Of a DNA stretch of 64,000 nucleotides, positions 11,819 to 23,181 are shown one piece after another; position 1 is the first letter of the stretch, and every line of letters begins with the position of its first letter. Location of the stretch: assembly GCA_023362775.1 (NCBI GenBank), contig JALMGJ010000063.1, forward strand, positions 1,054,001-1,118,000, given 5' to 3'. The stretch is from Charina bottae. Its lineage: Eukaryota > Chordata > Lepidosauria > Squamata > Charinaidae. The notes under the pieces were generated by a model that was not told the origin of the DNA, searched no databases, and saw only the letters and a program-made list of their open reading frames with translations. The translations under genes were made by a program, and so were the position numbers.

Positions 11819-13387
11819 GCTGCTCAAAATAATAAAGGGAACACTGAAATAAGACATCCAAGATCTGAATGAATGAAATATTCGTATTAATTACTTTGTT
11901 CATTACATAGTTGAATGTGCTGACAACAAAATCACACAAAAAGCAATGGAAATCAAATGTAAGCAACCCCTGGAGGTCTGGATGTGGAGTTACACTCAAA
12001 AATTAAAGTGGAAAAGAACACTACAGGCTGATCCAACGTTGATGTAATGTCCTTAAAACAAGTCAAAATGAGGCTCAGTAGTGTGTGTGGCCTCCACGTG
12101 CCTGTATGACCTCCCTACAACGCCTGGGCATGCTCCTGATGAGGTGGCGGATGGTCTCCTGAGGGATCTCCTCCCACACCTGGACTAAAGCATCCCCCAA
12201 CTCCTGGACAGTCTGTGGTGCAACGTGGCGTTCGTGGATGGAGCGAGACATGATGTCCCAGATGTGCTCAATTGGATTCAGGTCTGGGGAACGGGCGGGC
12301 CAGTCCATAGCATCAATGCCTTCGTCTTGCAGGAACTGCTGGCACACTCCAGCCACATGAGGTCTAGCATTAGGAGGAACCCAGGGCCAACCGCACCAGC
12401 ATATGGTCTCACAAGGGGTCTGAGGATCTCATCTCGGTACCTAATGGCAGTCAGGCTACCTCTGGCGAGCACATGGAGGGCTGTGCGGCCCCCTAAAGAA
12501 ATGCCACCCCACACCATTACTGACCCACTGCTAAACCGCTCATGCTGGAGGATGTTGCAGGCAGCAGAACGTTCTCCACGGTGTCTCCAGACCCTGTCAC
12601 GTCTGTCACATGTGCTCAGTGTGAACCTGCTTTCATCTGTGAAGAGCACAGGGCGCCAGTGGCGAAGTTGCCAATCTTGGTGTTCTCTGGCAAATGCCAA
12701 ACGTCCTGCACGGTGTTGGGCTGTAAGCACAACCCCCACCTGTGGACGTCAGGCCCTCATACCACCCTCATGGAGTCTGTTTCTGACCGTTTGAGCAGCC
12801 ACACGCACATTTGTGGCCCACTGGAGGTCATTTTGCAGGGCTCTGGCAGTGCTCCTCCTGTCCCTCCTTGCACAAAGGCGGAGGTAGTGGTCCTGCTGCT
12901 GGGTTGTTGCCCTCCTACGGCCTCTTCCTCGTCTCCTGATGTACTGACCTGTCTCCTGGTAGCGCCTCCATGCTCTGGACACTACGCTGACAGACACAGC
13001 AAACCTTCTTGCCACAGCTCGCATTGATGTGCCATCCTGGATGAGCTGCACTACCTGAGCCACTTGTGTGGGTTGTAGACTCCGTCTCATGCTACCACTA
13101 GAGTGGAAGCACCGCCAGCATTCAAAAGTGACCAAACCATCAGCCAGAAAGCATAGGAACTGAGAAGTGGTCTGTGTTCACCACCTGCAGATCCACTCCT
13201 TTATTGGGGATGTCTTGCTAACTGCCTATGCTTTCCGCCTGTTGTCTATTCCATGTGCACAACAGCATGTGAAATTGATTGTCAATCAGTGTTGCTACCT
13301 AAGTGGACAGTTTGATTTCACAGAAGTGTGATTGACTTGGACTTACATTGTGTTGTTTCAGTGTTCCCTTTATTTTTTTGAGCAGTG
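11818..13387 (-). mobile_element. Tc1-like DNA transposon, complete with both terminal inverted repeats
   Basis: The left end CGCTGCTCAAAATAATAAAG and the right end, read inverted, CACTGCTCAAAAAAATAAAG continue as matching repeats for about 30-35 bp, with few differences. TA precedes the left end; the right flank reads AT, so the TA duplication appears altered. The length is 1570 bp and a single transposase gene on the minus strand fills the middle. I recognise the sequence as very close to Tc1 elements common in teleost and lamprey genomes. It landed in a microsatellite within an old L1. Confidence 0.95.
12075..13135 (-). pseudogene. Tc1-family transposase, inactivated
   Basis: This is a cut-and-paste transposase of the DD34E group, split into three frames. 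13135-12749 encodes the N-terminal helix-turn-helix DNA-binding region ([17 protein letters not shown], then an RRRGRGRRR basic patch). 12739-12278 encodes the start of the catalytic domain with the first Asp in VLFTDESRF and VMVWGGIS. 12356-12075 encodes the end, with the catalytic Glu in PDLNPIEHIW and the terminus GGHTHY. Two lesions are visible: a TGA at 12749-12751 that looks like CGA decayed at a CpG, and a frameshift near 12356-12372 exactly where the second catalytic Asp should be. I remember this family having about 10 more bases there. All other blocks are intact, so inactivation is recent. Confidence 0.93.
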
Positions 13388-13488
13388 ATTAAAAAACTAT
13401 AGAAGCTTAAACAGAAAAAAAGAAAAAGATACAAAAGAATAAAAGAAAAAGTGAAGGACAGCAAAAGACAGAAAAAAGAAAGAAAAGG

Positions 13489-13574
13489 ATGGATATATAT
13501 ATATATATGGATATGGATATGGATATGGATATGGATATGGATATGGATATGGATATGGATATGGATATGGATAT

Positions 13575-13631
<57 letters not shown>

Positions 13632-13707
13632 TACACACACACACACATATACATACATACATACATATACATACACACACACGCACGCACACACACACAC
13701 ACACACA
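13489..13707. repeat. Compound microsatellite (GGATAT)n, (ATACAT)n, (AC)n
   Basis: A TGGATA hexamer array near 13500-13575 grades into ATACAT and ATAC units and then AC repeats ending at 13707. The preceding 13388-13488 is A-rich. Frames of 77-135 codons reading through the array consist only of dipeptide-like repeats and are not genes. Confidence 0.95.
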
Positions 13708-14165
13708 GTTCTTGAAATATGACATGGAAATGGAACAATTTAAAAATTATGTGATAAAGTGGATGCAAAACTTCAAAGAAATAATCACAGTACAACAATG
13801 GGAAGAGCTATGAGAAAAAAATCAATAAATTTTACTCCAAGTTATAATTTAAGAGAAAATTGGTATTAAATGTTTTACAGATGGTATATAACTCTGTCAA
13901 TAATTGCTAAAATAGACATATAACAATAAATGTTGGAAATGACACAATAAAGAAGGAACATTTTACCATATGTGGTGGTTATGTTAAAAAAAATGCAAAA
14001 GTACTGGAATGAAATACATCAAAATCCTAAAAATAAAATTTGAACTGAAACCACAAATATTCTTATTAGGTATAATTCTAGAAAATGCAAATGAAAAATA
14101 TCACAATTTAGAATACTGTTTTTTAGAAGAAAGTTATGAGACCAAAAATAACAGATTAAGGATTT
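13708..14165 (+). mobile_element. L1 LINE ORF2 C-terminal fragment, right part
   Basis: The conceptual protein matches the end of L1 ORF2, with a degenerate W-K-C-x-x-x-x-G-T-F-x-H-x-W-W block near 13925-13975 followed by LKPQIFLLG-like sequence near 14045-14075. It matches 24540-24955 closely in order. Numerous stops and indels make it a relic. Confidence 0.7.
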
Positions 14166-15315
14166 AAATAGATACTAGGAATAATGTTTAAAGTTAAGTA
14201 TAAATACCTAGGTTGTGGTCATCAGTCAACAGAAGTCAGCAGCCTAACTTGTTCCTTGTTTATGAGTGGAACCAAGTATTGTGGGTTACTTTAACTAGTT
14301 CCTGATCATTCCTGTATAGAAAGCTAGAAATAAAAGCACTCCAAAGCAGTTAAAATTTAGAGACAGTGTGAATTAAGAAACCAATACTGGACAGCATAGG
14401 ATGAAAAAGAATAGACAAACATACCAAGAAAACATTTAGTGTGTTTAAATCCTCAGGATTTATTGTTAGTCATTATTGAAATGTTGATTGTTTAATTACA
14501 CAATATTTATTTACAGCTTCTGCAATAGCTCTATTTGCTTCATGCAGATCTTGACAACTGGAGACCAAGACTTTGTTAGAGCCAGCTGTCGGGCAGAAAC
14601 TCTTCCAAAAATGCTCTTGGTTACAGGGCACAGTTAACTCCCCATTCCCTGCCCTTCCATTTTATCACAGCACTTACAGCCCGTATTTATAAATGCTTCC
14701 TTTTTAGCCACCTTATTTGACAAGCAGGGTAGCAGTCATTTGTTGAGATAGCTGCATAACTGATGATTGTTTATGAGCAGTATAAGAAACAAATGATTAC
14801 TGCATAATTCTTTTAAATGCAGTGCCTTTTTTCTGTTTTAGCTTATTTTAATAGATATTTAAAAACTCAAACACAAAAAAGAAATAGAAAAGAAATAAGG
14901 GTTTTTACAAGCTTTCATATGAAACTGAGTAAAATTTTTTGAAGTAACATTAGATTAGTGCTGCATATAAAATTGATCTCCTATCAATTTAACACTTAAC
15001 ACTACTCCCTTTCCCACTTACATTCGACATTCGTTAAAAGATTCTTTTATGAAGTTGGTTTGTTAACAGATGCATCTAAGCATCTGTTTATTGCAGAAAT
15101 GCTTTGTGGCAGCACAAAGGTCCTACAGTTACAGATCTCTCTAGGCAACTAAGCAGCCTTTATGGCCACCATTTTGTGAAACAGAAGTCTGCACAGCAGC
15201 TATTTTCAAAGTAGGCCCACCAAAGTAGGCACTCAACATTCCAAATGTGCACTGATCCAAAAAGATCATCTACCTGTACTTTAAGTTACTGTCTCTCTGG
15301 CTTCTGCACTGAAAT
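14166..15315. other. Intronic DNA without a supported gene
   Basis: AT-rich with no recognised repeat or exon. Nothing here could be assigned. Confidence 0.5.
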
Positions 15316-15317
15316 TA

Positions 15318-15497
15318 CAGGTAGTCTTCGTTTAGTGATCACAACTGGGACCGGCAATTCAGTCATGAAGCAAAGTGGTCACTAAGTGAAACTGTGACTG
15401 TGCTTATAATCTTGCTTCAGTTTTCTTTTGCTTTACAGACCTGTCTGTAACTGCGAACAGTCGCTAAATGAGGCAGTCGCTAAATGAGGACTACCTG
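15318..15497. mobile_element. TA-target MITE, 180-bp internally deleted copy
   Basis: The ends CAGGTAGTCTTCGTTTAG and CTAAATGAGGACTACCTG form terminal inverted repeats, and TA dinucleotides at 15316-15317 and 15498-15499 are the target duplication. The family is the same as the 409-bp element at 49011-49419. TA duplication and this style of end suggest a Tc1/mariner-superfamily (perhaps Tigger-like) parent; no transposase is present. Confidence 0.8.
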
Positions 15498-15805
15498 TAA
15501 TATTCATCTCACTTCCAGCTCCCAGTGTGCTGTCCCAGATCCTGAATCTTGTTCACATCTGCCTGCTCCTCATTATTTTCTGTTCAAGTCATCCATAACC
15601 TGAGTTGCAAATCCTTGATGGCCCGATTGCTGGCAGTAGTTCCAATGAAGACTTCAGTCAGACAAATACACCACACAAACACACATGCACAAACAAAGCC
15701 CCTGCCAGTCAATTACCTAACCTAGAGCTTCCACCACTTTTAAAAAAATTCTTAGATTGCAGTATTATTTCAGGAAACTGCCCTGGTCCTTGCAATCCTC
15801 TAGTG

Positions 15806-16033
15806 CAGAGCTTTCTAAACTTTTCCTGTTGGTGACACGGTGCGTTGGTGCAATGGTGGCAGCGGGTGGCGTGGTGGCGGTGGCGCATGCGGCGGCGTGC
15901 AGGTGTATCGCACAAAACCCAGAAGCGCTGATGGCGAGCCGCTACCGCACGCGGCGGTGGCACACCATCAGCGCTTCCGGGTTTTCGCACGACACACCTG
16001 CACACCGCAGGCAACACAGTTTGGAAAGCTATG
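15806..16033. mobile_element. GC-rich hAT MITE, family H1, copy 1
   Basis: CAGAGCTTTCTAAACTTTT at the left and GTTTGGAAAGCTATG at the right are terminal inverted repeats, flanked by a perfect 8-bp duplication CTCTAGTG (15798-15805 and 16034-16041), as expected for hAT elements. The body is rich in GC and CpG and contains an internal inverted repeat around CAGCGCTTCCGGGTTTT. There is no transposase. Confidence 0.9.
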
Positions 16034-16041
16034 CTCTAGTG

Positions 16042-16484
16042 GTATCTCCTACAAACATTGTAAACATTCCATAGTGCAGTGACTTTCTGATTTCTACTGT
16101 TATGTACTGCTTCCTGAGCAAGAACATGTAAATCACAATGTAAAACCTATCTGTGCTTCTGACCCTAACAATTACTATGATTTCCCTCTTCTGCTCAGCA
16201 GTAATATGAAATACAAGGCTTCAGAAACCATCTCTAAGTATAGAATTTATCTCTCCATTTCATCCCCAACTGACTGAAAACAGATCTCTGACACAGTTTA
16301 CAGGGGCAAAGCTGACTCTTCTTCACTTACTTTGTGAATTATAGGTTGTTGTTTTTTAAAGCTTTTCATGAAAAATTCAGAAAAACACTTGAGAGTATGT
16401 GTTCTTGGTGAAAGCTTCTTGCCCAGAAAGCAAATCTGTCTCCTTCAAAATAATAGAAAGAAATGGAGAAGATTCACTAGAGCA
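16042..16484. other. Intronic DNA without a supported gene
   Basis: Nothing recognised between two MITEs. Confidence 0.5.
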
Positions 16485-16492
16485 GGGTTTCT

Positions 16493-16565
16493 CAACCTGG
16501 GCCACTTTAAGATGTGTGGACTGCAACTTCCAGAATTCCCCAGCCAGCAATGTTGAGAAACCCTG
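16493..16565. mobile_element. Very short hAT MITE (73 bp)
   Basis: CAGGGTTTCTCAAC and GTTGAGAAACCCTG are perfect terminal inverted repeats. The flanking 8-bp duplication is CACTAGAG (16485-16492 and 16566-16573). The interior contains CTTCCAGAATTCCCCAGCC, the same core as the palindromic MITE at 42.1 kb, so the two are related. Confidence 0.9.
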
Positions 16566-16573
16566 CACTAGAG

Positions 16574-16980
16574 GTAGGAGAGGCACTTCTGTTCTCTTCT
16601 TAATATGGCAAAAATTTCCCAAACATGGTTGAAGGGATCCTTTCTTGCTAAGACCCTGAGTTTTGATTTCTTTACCAGAAGTTGAACTGAATCACGATAG
16701 AGCAAACCACAGGCACCCTGTGCAGGGAAGACGGCTTCAGGTCATGCTTGCACATTTTTTGAGTTAAGGAGAGGGCAGAAATATCTCTATCCCTATCAAG
16801 CTCTTCAGTCACTATGATGCCACTTCCAAAAACACATGCAAGCATGCATTAAAAAAAAAAACCAAAGCATTTCTGACACTACAGAAACACCAGTGCAGGT
16901 TTATGGTAGCAAAACTAAATGCTAAGTGCTCTCCTACTGAGTGCAGAACAGTGGACATTCACTTAAGACTGAATACTTGC
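16574..16980. other. Intronic DNA without a supported gene
   Basis: No recognised repeat apart from an A-run near 16851. Confidence 0.5.
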
Positions 16981-16990
16981 CAAGCACAGA

Positions 16991-17552
16991 ATTTTTTTTG
17001 CGGGGGAGGGAGTGCCTTTGAGTCAGTGTTGACTCCTGGTGACTGCTTGGACCAGCCTTTCTCAACTTTTTGACCCTGGAGGAACCCTTGAAATATTTTT
17101 CAGGCCTCGGGGAACCGCTGCACATTCAGGCTCAAATATAGGCCAGAAGTTACAAAATTATTATATTCGTTTCATGGGTAGGCCTGTATATATGCATTAA
17201 CAGTGTTCTTAAGCTAAAAATAAAGGATGAAACTTACCTCTTTAATGTGAAGTTGCCTGAATTTGAAATAATTTTTTAAATAAATCATGATCTCCCAGGG
17301 AACCCCTAGTGAACTCTCGCGGAACCCTAGGGTGCCACGGAACCCTGGTTGAGAAACCCTGGCCTGGACTAATCCCTGCAGTTTTCTTGGCAAGGTTTTT
17401 CAGAAGTGGTTTGCGCTTGCCTCCTTCCTAGGGCTGAGAGGGGGGGACTGGCCCAAGGTCACCCAGCTGGCTTTGTGCCCAAGGCGGGACTAAAACTCAC
17501 AAGTCTCCTGATTTCTAACCTGATGCCTTGACCACTACACCAAACTGGCTCT
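16991..17552 (-). mobile_element. tRNA-derived SINE, antisense, carrying a nested MITE
   Basis: The element is flanked by a 10-bp duplication CAAGCACAGA (16981-16990 and 17553-17562). Read on the minus strand it starts GAGCCAGTTTGGTGTAGTGG, a tRNA-like head with A-box spacing, then GGTGACCTTGGGCCAGT, and a tail with CAAGAAAACTGC and GTCAACACTGACTCAAAGG. The same family occurs in sense at 23182-23363. A hAT MITE at 17053-17361 splits the tail. Confidence 0.88.
17053..17361. mobile_element. hAT MITE nested in a SINE
   Basis: CAGCCTTTCTCAACTTTTTG and GGTTGAGAAACCCTG form the ends. The 8-bp flanks are GCTTGGAC (17045-17052) and GCCTGGAC (17362-17369), one mismatch. The interior is AT-rich and non-coding. 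It belongs to a different hAT family from the GC-rich H1 copies. Confidence 0.85.
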
Positions 17553-17562
17553 CAAGCACAGA

Positions 17563-18560
17563 TTACCGTACCTATACTGTACTGTCTAAAATAGCATTGT
17601 TTCCAATATACATCTCTATGCTTTGCATCTTGTTTGAACAAAATAAATACTTATCTTTTATCTTAAAAAAAAACAAGTTGGCATCTGAAATGCCCTTTGT
17701 TTCAAACATAATAAATGTCACTGTGAAAGCCAACTCTCTGTTGACATTTACTCACCTACAGAACAATCTCGAAAGCATCCTGACCTTCAATATTTAGAGC
17801 TTCAATATTTTCAGTGGTGGACAGGTAGGTGGTGCATCATTAATGTGCTGCTTCGCTAACAAGACTACTGTCGAGCACAAGGCAAACTTTGCTTTCTCCA
17901 TGATAGACTTTCCCTCTCATAAATAAAGCACAGAGAGCATCAGGCTCTTAATAATCAAGAAAACTGGCCTGTATATTGAAGTTAACAAGAAAAGATTGCT
18001 TCCATGTATTAGGGCAATGTCCAAAATATAAAAGTCATAAGCCTGAAATTAATATTCAAGTAAAAAAAAAACATTCTTAACACATTTTAAGCTAGGAGAG
18101 AACTGTTGTATGCATACGTGAGGAGCAATGGATGCGCAAGTGAATGTATCAGGAAGGAAAGAAGGAACTATCTTATTTTCCAGCAAGTAAGTAGGCTAGG
18201 GATAGGAACATTTTCAAAACTAACTTAACAAATTAAGCAAACAAACCAACAACAAATCTTACTATCACCTTCTGCCCTGGTCATCATGCGCCTATCAAAG
18301 CAATGAATCTGACTTCTTTTCCTGCCCAGAAATTGTTCCCCTTTCCCGGTCTCAGTAACATATAGTATGATGTCTATGGCTTATTCAACTATTTTTCTGT
18401 ACAAAAGCATCTTGAAAAGTAAGCTGCATATGTGCCCTAACTGTGTATATCAACTCCTCTCTGAGAGTCAGCATATGCTTCATCCGCCTCCCCTCCCCAA
18501 AAGAAGTGCAGAGCTGGACATTTTCATCATTGGCACTTTCTCAAATTTAAAAGCACTTAT
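17563..18560. other. Intronic DNA without a supported gene
   Basis: Nothing recognised up to the Penelope insertion. Confidence 0.5.
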
Positions 18561-18573
18561 TCCTTTCTCTACT

Positions 18574-21178
18574 TGTCGATGAAGGTTCTCAGTCATCCAG
18601 GTGGAACAGTCTGTAGCTTGAATCATGTCAAGCTCTACAACAAAGCCTACACCTGCAATCCACGGTGAAGGGTCACAGAGCAGACCAGATCCTGCAGAAG
18701 GCACAAAGACATCTTCTAAATGAAAGAATAAGGCAAGTCCACTTCACCATTGATGCCCTGCAATACAATTTTGAAAACCTTCGCCAGGAACTCACAGCCA
18801 CCCTTCCTGACCCAGTCCTGGATAGAGTTATTCAGCTTGGCAATAAAGTACAGCTGGCCCAGCATCACAAGGTCAAGGAGAGGCAAACTAAGAAATTTGA
18901 CATTCTTCTTTCTTGCAGCAAGCAGAAACAAGGAACTGGAGAAACCGCTGGGAGGAACAACAACAACAGGACCACAGAGGACAAAAAGAACATGTGGGTG
19001 AAAAATCTCTCAGACAGAGAACTCACCCAACCAGAGAGAGATGTCCTAGCCAAAGGTCTTAATTTCGCCATCACTCCCAAGCAAGTTCCGGTTGTGGAGC
19101 TCATTACAGCCACAGAATCGGCCATCCACAACAACCACCTACCTTTTGAGGAAGCGGAACAACTCCGGCTTAAAATATCTGCAGCTCTGTCCAGTGCTCA
19201 ACCTCCTCCCCGCAACCTTACCGTCCAAGAGAGGAGAGCCCTGACAGCCCTCAGCAAAGATGAAACCATCACCATTTTACCTGCAGACAAAGGAAGGTGT
19301 ACAGTGGTTCTAAACTCTGCAGACTACCACAATAAAATTACCTCACTTTTGGAGGATCACCATACATATGAAAAACTGAAAAGAGACCCCCGCCAACAAT
19401 TACAAGAAAAAGGTAATAGACAGTTTGAAACAATTGGAACATGATGGCTCCATTGATAGGATTACCTACCACCATCTATATCCTGGAGAAGCCATCTCCT
19501 GCATCTACGGACTCCCTAAGATCCACAAGGAAGGAACACCCCTCCGACCCATAGTCAGCAGCATTAATTCAGTAATATACAACATTGCCAAACACCTCTC
19601 TACCATACTAGCACCTCTAGTTGAACACTCTGAACACCACATCCATAATTCGGAAGAATTTGTTTCCAAAGCAAAGATCCTGAAACTGGATACAGATGAA
19701 ACTATGGTCTCCTTCGATGTGTCCTCCCTTTTCACCAGCATCCCCACCACTCATGCTCTATCCGCGGTCAGGAAGAGACTAGAAGAGGACAGCACCCTTG
19801 AAAGGAGAAACCATCTCAACCCAAACCAGATCTGCCATCTTCTGGACCTGTATCTTAACACCACTTATTTCTCATACAGAGGTGACTTTTACAGACAAAA
19901 ACACGGCTGTGCCATGGGTTCTCCTGTGTCACCCATTGTGGCCAATTTATACATGGAAGAAGTGGAGAAGAAAGCACTCAACAGATTCCAGGGAACGGTG
20001 CCCACCCACTGGTTCAGGTATGTGGATGACACCTGGGTCAAAATCAAGGCCCAGGAAGTACAGGCCTTCACGGACCATATAAACACCATAGATGCCAACA
20101 TTAGGTTCACCAGAGAAGACACCAAGGACAACAGACTGGCATTCCTAGACTGTGAAGTCCTCATTGGGACCGGTGGCAAGCTAGAAATAGGGATCTACAG
20201 GAAACCCACACACACAGATCAATATCTGATGTTTGACTCCCACCATCCACTGCAGCATAAACTAGGAGTCATCAGGACATTGTCACACAGATCAGAAACC
20301 ATCCCCACCTCCATGGTTTCCAAAAAGAATGAAAATCAGCACCTGAGAACAGCTCTGAAGGCCTGTGGATATCCAAATTGGGCCTTCACTAAATCTAAGT
20401 CTACCAGACCTAAAACAGCGACAGATAGGGCTGAGACTCAGAGTAAACGGAAGAACCTGGTCATTCCCTACATGGCTGGCGTGTCTGAAAAGATAAAACG
20501 GATATTTGGCAAACACCACATACCTGTATATTTCAAACCCACCAACACACTGAGACAGAGGCTTGTACACCCCAAAGATCAAACTCCAAAACACAAGAAA
20601 AGCAATGTAGTGTATGCAATCCAGTGCAGTGAGGAGTGCTCTGAACTCTACATTGGAGAAACCAAACAACCTTTGTACAGGAGGATGGCCCAACACAGGA
20701 GAAGTAACACCACAGGACCAGAGTCAGCAGTTTATCTTCATCTAAAAGAAAAAGGACACTCATTTGAGGACATTAATGTTCACATTTTAGACAGAGAAGA
20801 TAGGTGGTTTGAGAGAGGGGTCAAGGAATCCATTTATGCCAACTTGGAAAATCCTTCCTTGAATAGAGGTGGGGGCCTCAGGCACAATCTTTCCCCTATT
20901 TTCCTTCCTGCTTTGTCTTCTGTGCCTAGGAAGATTAAGACCATTTCGCAAGCTCAACAGCAGCATGGTAATCTTAACGATCCTCCTTTGGATGATAAAG
21001 GGACTTAGAAATAAACATCTCAAATAACCATGACCTAGCCCCAGGTGCAAGGTCACACAGCCACCATATTTAAGGATTCCCTTACTAACTTTGCTCAGAC
21101 TGAAGAAGCTTCTTGGATAAGGAGCGAAACGTTTCCACTGAGAAAATAGAAATCCAGTTGACATGATTCAAGCTACAG
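18574..21178 (+). mobile_element. Full-length Penelope-like retroelement
   Basis: A perfect 13-bp duplication, TCCTTTCTCTACT, lies at 18561-18573 and 21179-21191. The 5' end (TGTCGATGAAGGTTCTCAG) includes CTGTAGCTTGAATCATGTCA, which is the inverted copy of the 3' terminus TGACATGATTCAAGCTACAG, so the element carries short inverted ends, as Penelope elements often do. The 3' region contains GACTGAAGAAGC and AGCGAAACGTTTCC. Between them lies an RT plus GIY-YIG endonuclease gene with one frameshift. The intact duplication and almost intact gene indicate a young insertion. Confidence 0.95.
18626..21008 (+). pseudogene. Penelope RT + GIY-YIG endonuclease, one frameshift
   Basis: Penelope elements use a telomerase-like RT joined to a GIY-YIG nuclease for target-primed insertion. 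An N-terminal frame ends at 19444 (includes ILPADKGRCTVVL) and a second frame covers 19425-21008. They join by a 1-nt shift at the A-run at 19406-19412. In the second frame, RT motif A is SFDVSSLFTSIP (residues 96-107), motif B is GCAMGSPVSP (161-170), and motif C is YVDD (199-202). The GIY-YIG domain has VVYAIQC (395-401), LYIGET (408-413), an Arg near 419-420, and the catalytic Glu in VKESIY (468). No in-frame ATG is clear at the 5' end, so the start is uncertain. All catalytic residues I can place are intact. Confidence 0.94.
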
Positions 21179-21191
21179 TCCTTTCTCTACT

Positions 21192-21768
21192 GTTTGGAAG
21201 AAGAAAAGCAATCTCAGAAAGTAATTGAGTAATGGGTTTATGTTTTGGCACAAAATCCACCTATTGCATAAAATACTACTGGCTTTGCTATCATGTTAAT
21301 TTCACCACAACTGGTTTGAAAAAACATTGTCAATATTTACTTTGGGCTGTTACTTCAGCTAGTCAACCTCACCAAAATTATGTATGTGATTTGTTCTGCG
21401 GCAGACAAATAACTTGAGGGGAAAAATATTTTTCAATATGACACTATTAATCTATGGATATTAAGGGCTTTCATCATTCACCTTTCAAAACCTAAAACTT
21501 AGATTTAGAACCAAGCACAACAAAGAATCATTCCATCTATACTGTACTACTTTGGCATGGCCACTACAGCTTTATGAAATAGGTAAGACTACAAAATTCT
21601 TTCCCAGTTAATTTATACAGATATTTGAAGACTTAAAATAACCTGAATAGAATCCACAAATGCTCAACTGACAGCTTTTCCAGAATTGTATTTCTGAATC
21701 TTTCATAATACAGAATTATGAACGGACTGAAAAGGAAAAAGAAATATCTAACTTCTGACACCTGAGAC
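21192..21768. other. Intronic DNA without a supported gene
   Basis: Nothing recognised. Confidence 0.5.
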
Positions 21769-22145
21769 TGTTGGGGTGTGTATAATACCCAGAATTTACA
21801 AGTAGATTAATTAGACAGGTGAGAGGCGTTAAGTTCTGCAAGTCATTCTATCAGCAGCCATTTTTGAAGAAGTGACTCATACCACAGCTGATATAGTTTA
21901 AGCTGGGTGTGGTAGATAATGAATTTGACCTATAATGTGATTGGTCAATTTAAGTATATAAGCAGAGGAGTTCTGGTGTTCACTCTCTTCTCGTTACTAT
22001 CTTCATTATCATCTGTATCTATTGGATGTTATTGGACTGCATATGTATATAGAGTAAATAGATTATTTTATCTAATCTCTTGTGTCTGCTTACTCAATAG
22101 AACGTATTACTCTGAGGTCTAGAAGGAACATTGGAAGCCCCAGCA
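21769..22145 (+). mobile_element. Possible solo LTR (Copia-like boundaries)
   Basis: The segment starts TGTTGGGGTGTG and ends GCCCCAGCA, roughly inverse ends. It holds a CCAAT-like ATTGGTCAATT followed by TATATAAGCAGAGG, resembling a promoter, then a CTCTCTTCTC tract, as in some LTRs. I could not find a 5-bp flanking duplication (GAGAC against CTGTA). The call is tentative. Confidence 0.4.
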
Positions 22146-23181
22146 CTGTATACTCTGACAGAGACTATACAGCAAACATTAATAATTCAAACGGAAAGAA
22201 AAAAAACAATCTACTGTGGAAAGTGGCTGTTTGGGGCATTTACTTCCAAACATGTTTCTCTTCTGGAGCACAAGTGAATGACTCTTTAAAAAAATTAGGA
22301 ACACAACACAAAAGCAAGTTTTCCCAAAATTTTGTTTTTCTTTAAGATTATTTCATTCTGTACTGTTGATTCAGAAGGGCAAACTAAAAATGAAATAATT
22401 CAATGGGAAAACTGTTAAGCAAGGGAATATTGACAAATTCAATAATCAACTCTCTAAAATTCTATGTTATTATTCAGCAACTTTGGCAGAACCCACTGCC
22501 AAACAGAACTAAAAAAACCCACCTCCTGGCTTTATAACTGAAGAAAGTTAGTGGTGCAATGCTTTTTAAGAGATATACCAGTGGAATATCTACTGACTAA
22601 TGCTTACTTTCCTTTTTCTACATCCCAGAATACCTACCAGATCATCTCTAAAGGCTTCACACATGGGAGATAAGGAATCATTCTGCTGATTCCACTGAGT
22701 ATCAATGGGTAGGGCACTAAGGATATGATGAAGTTGCCATTACATAGTAATTTTTATTAATAAAGGATGAGGAAATAATCATATTCATTGTAATCATATA
22801 TACTGACAGTAATGAATAGAGGATGAATTTAAATTTAAATTAATTTAAGGCAAATTTAATTTTTCTCATAGCAGTTTCCATTTGTTAAAACACATCCCCC
22901 AGTAGGTCAGTCTAAGGGTCTGTAAAGCCTTCAGATCAAGAATGGTTCCTCCTGCTGCTTTAAAAAATATCCTCATAATTAACACCACTACATTTTGAAT
23001 TTTGCATGAATAAACTAATAAATTCATCATGTTATCAGAGAAAAATTGGGAAATAATCATATATTAAGTATAGGTTGAATCTTAAACCTTACCTCTTCAA
23101 GGAACAGATCACACAACCAACACCATAATGTAAAATTTTAATATTAAACATCAATATTTAAACACAAAGATCAATTTCAGA
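22146..23181. other. Intronic DNA without a supported gene
   Basis: AT-rich; nothing assigned. Confidence 0.5.

Noticed and set aside
11416..11999. Open frames with MYMYMY or ICICIC repeats, minus strand
   Set aside because: They read through the ATATAC microsatellite and have no composition or motif of a real protein.
13318..13813. Several 77-135 codon frames with VCVCVC, IHIHIH or DMDMDM repeats
   Set aside because: Translation of the compound microsatellite in different frames.
21080..21178. Hammerhead ribozyme in the Penelope 3' end
   Set aside because: GGATAAGGAGCGAAAC is suggestive because some Penelope elements carry hammerheads, but the CUGANGA core is not intact and I cannot fold it with confidence.
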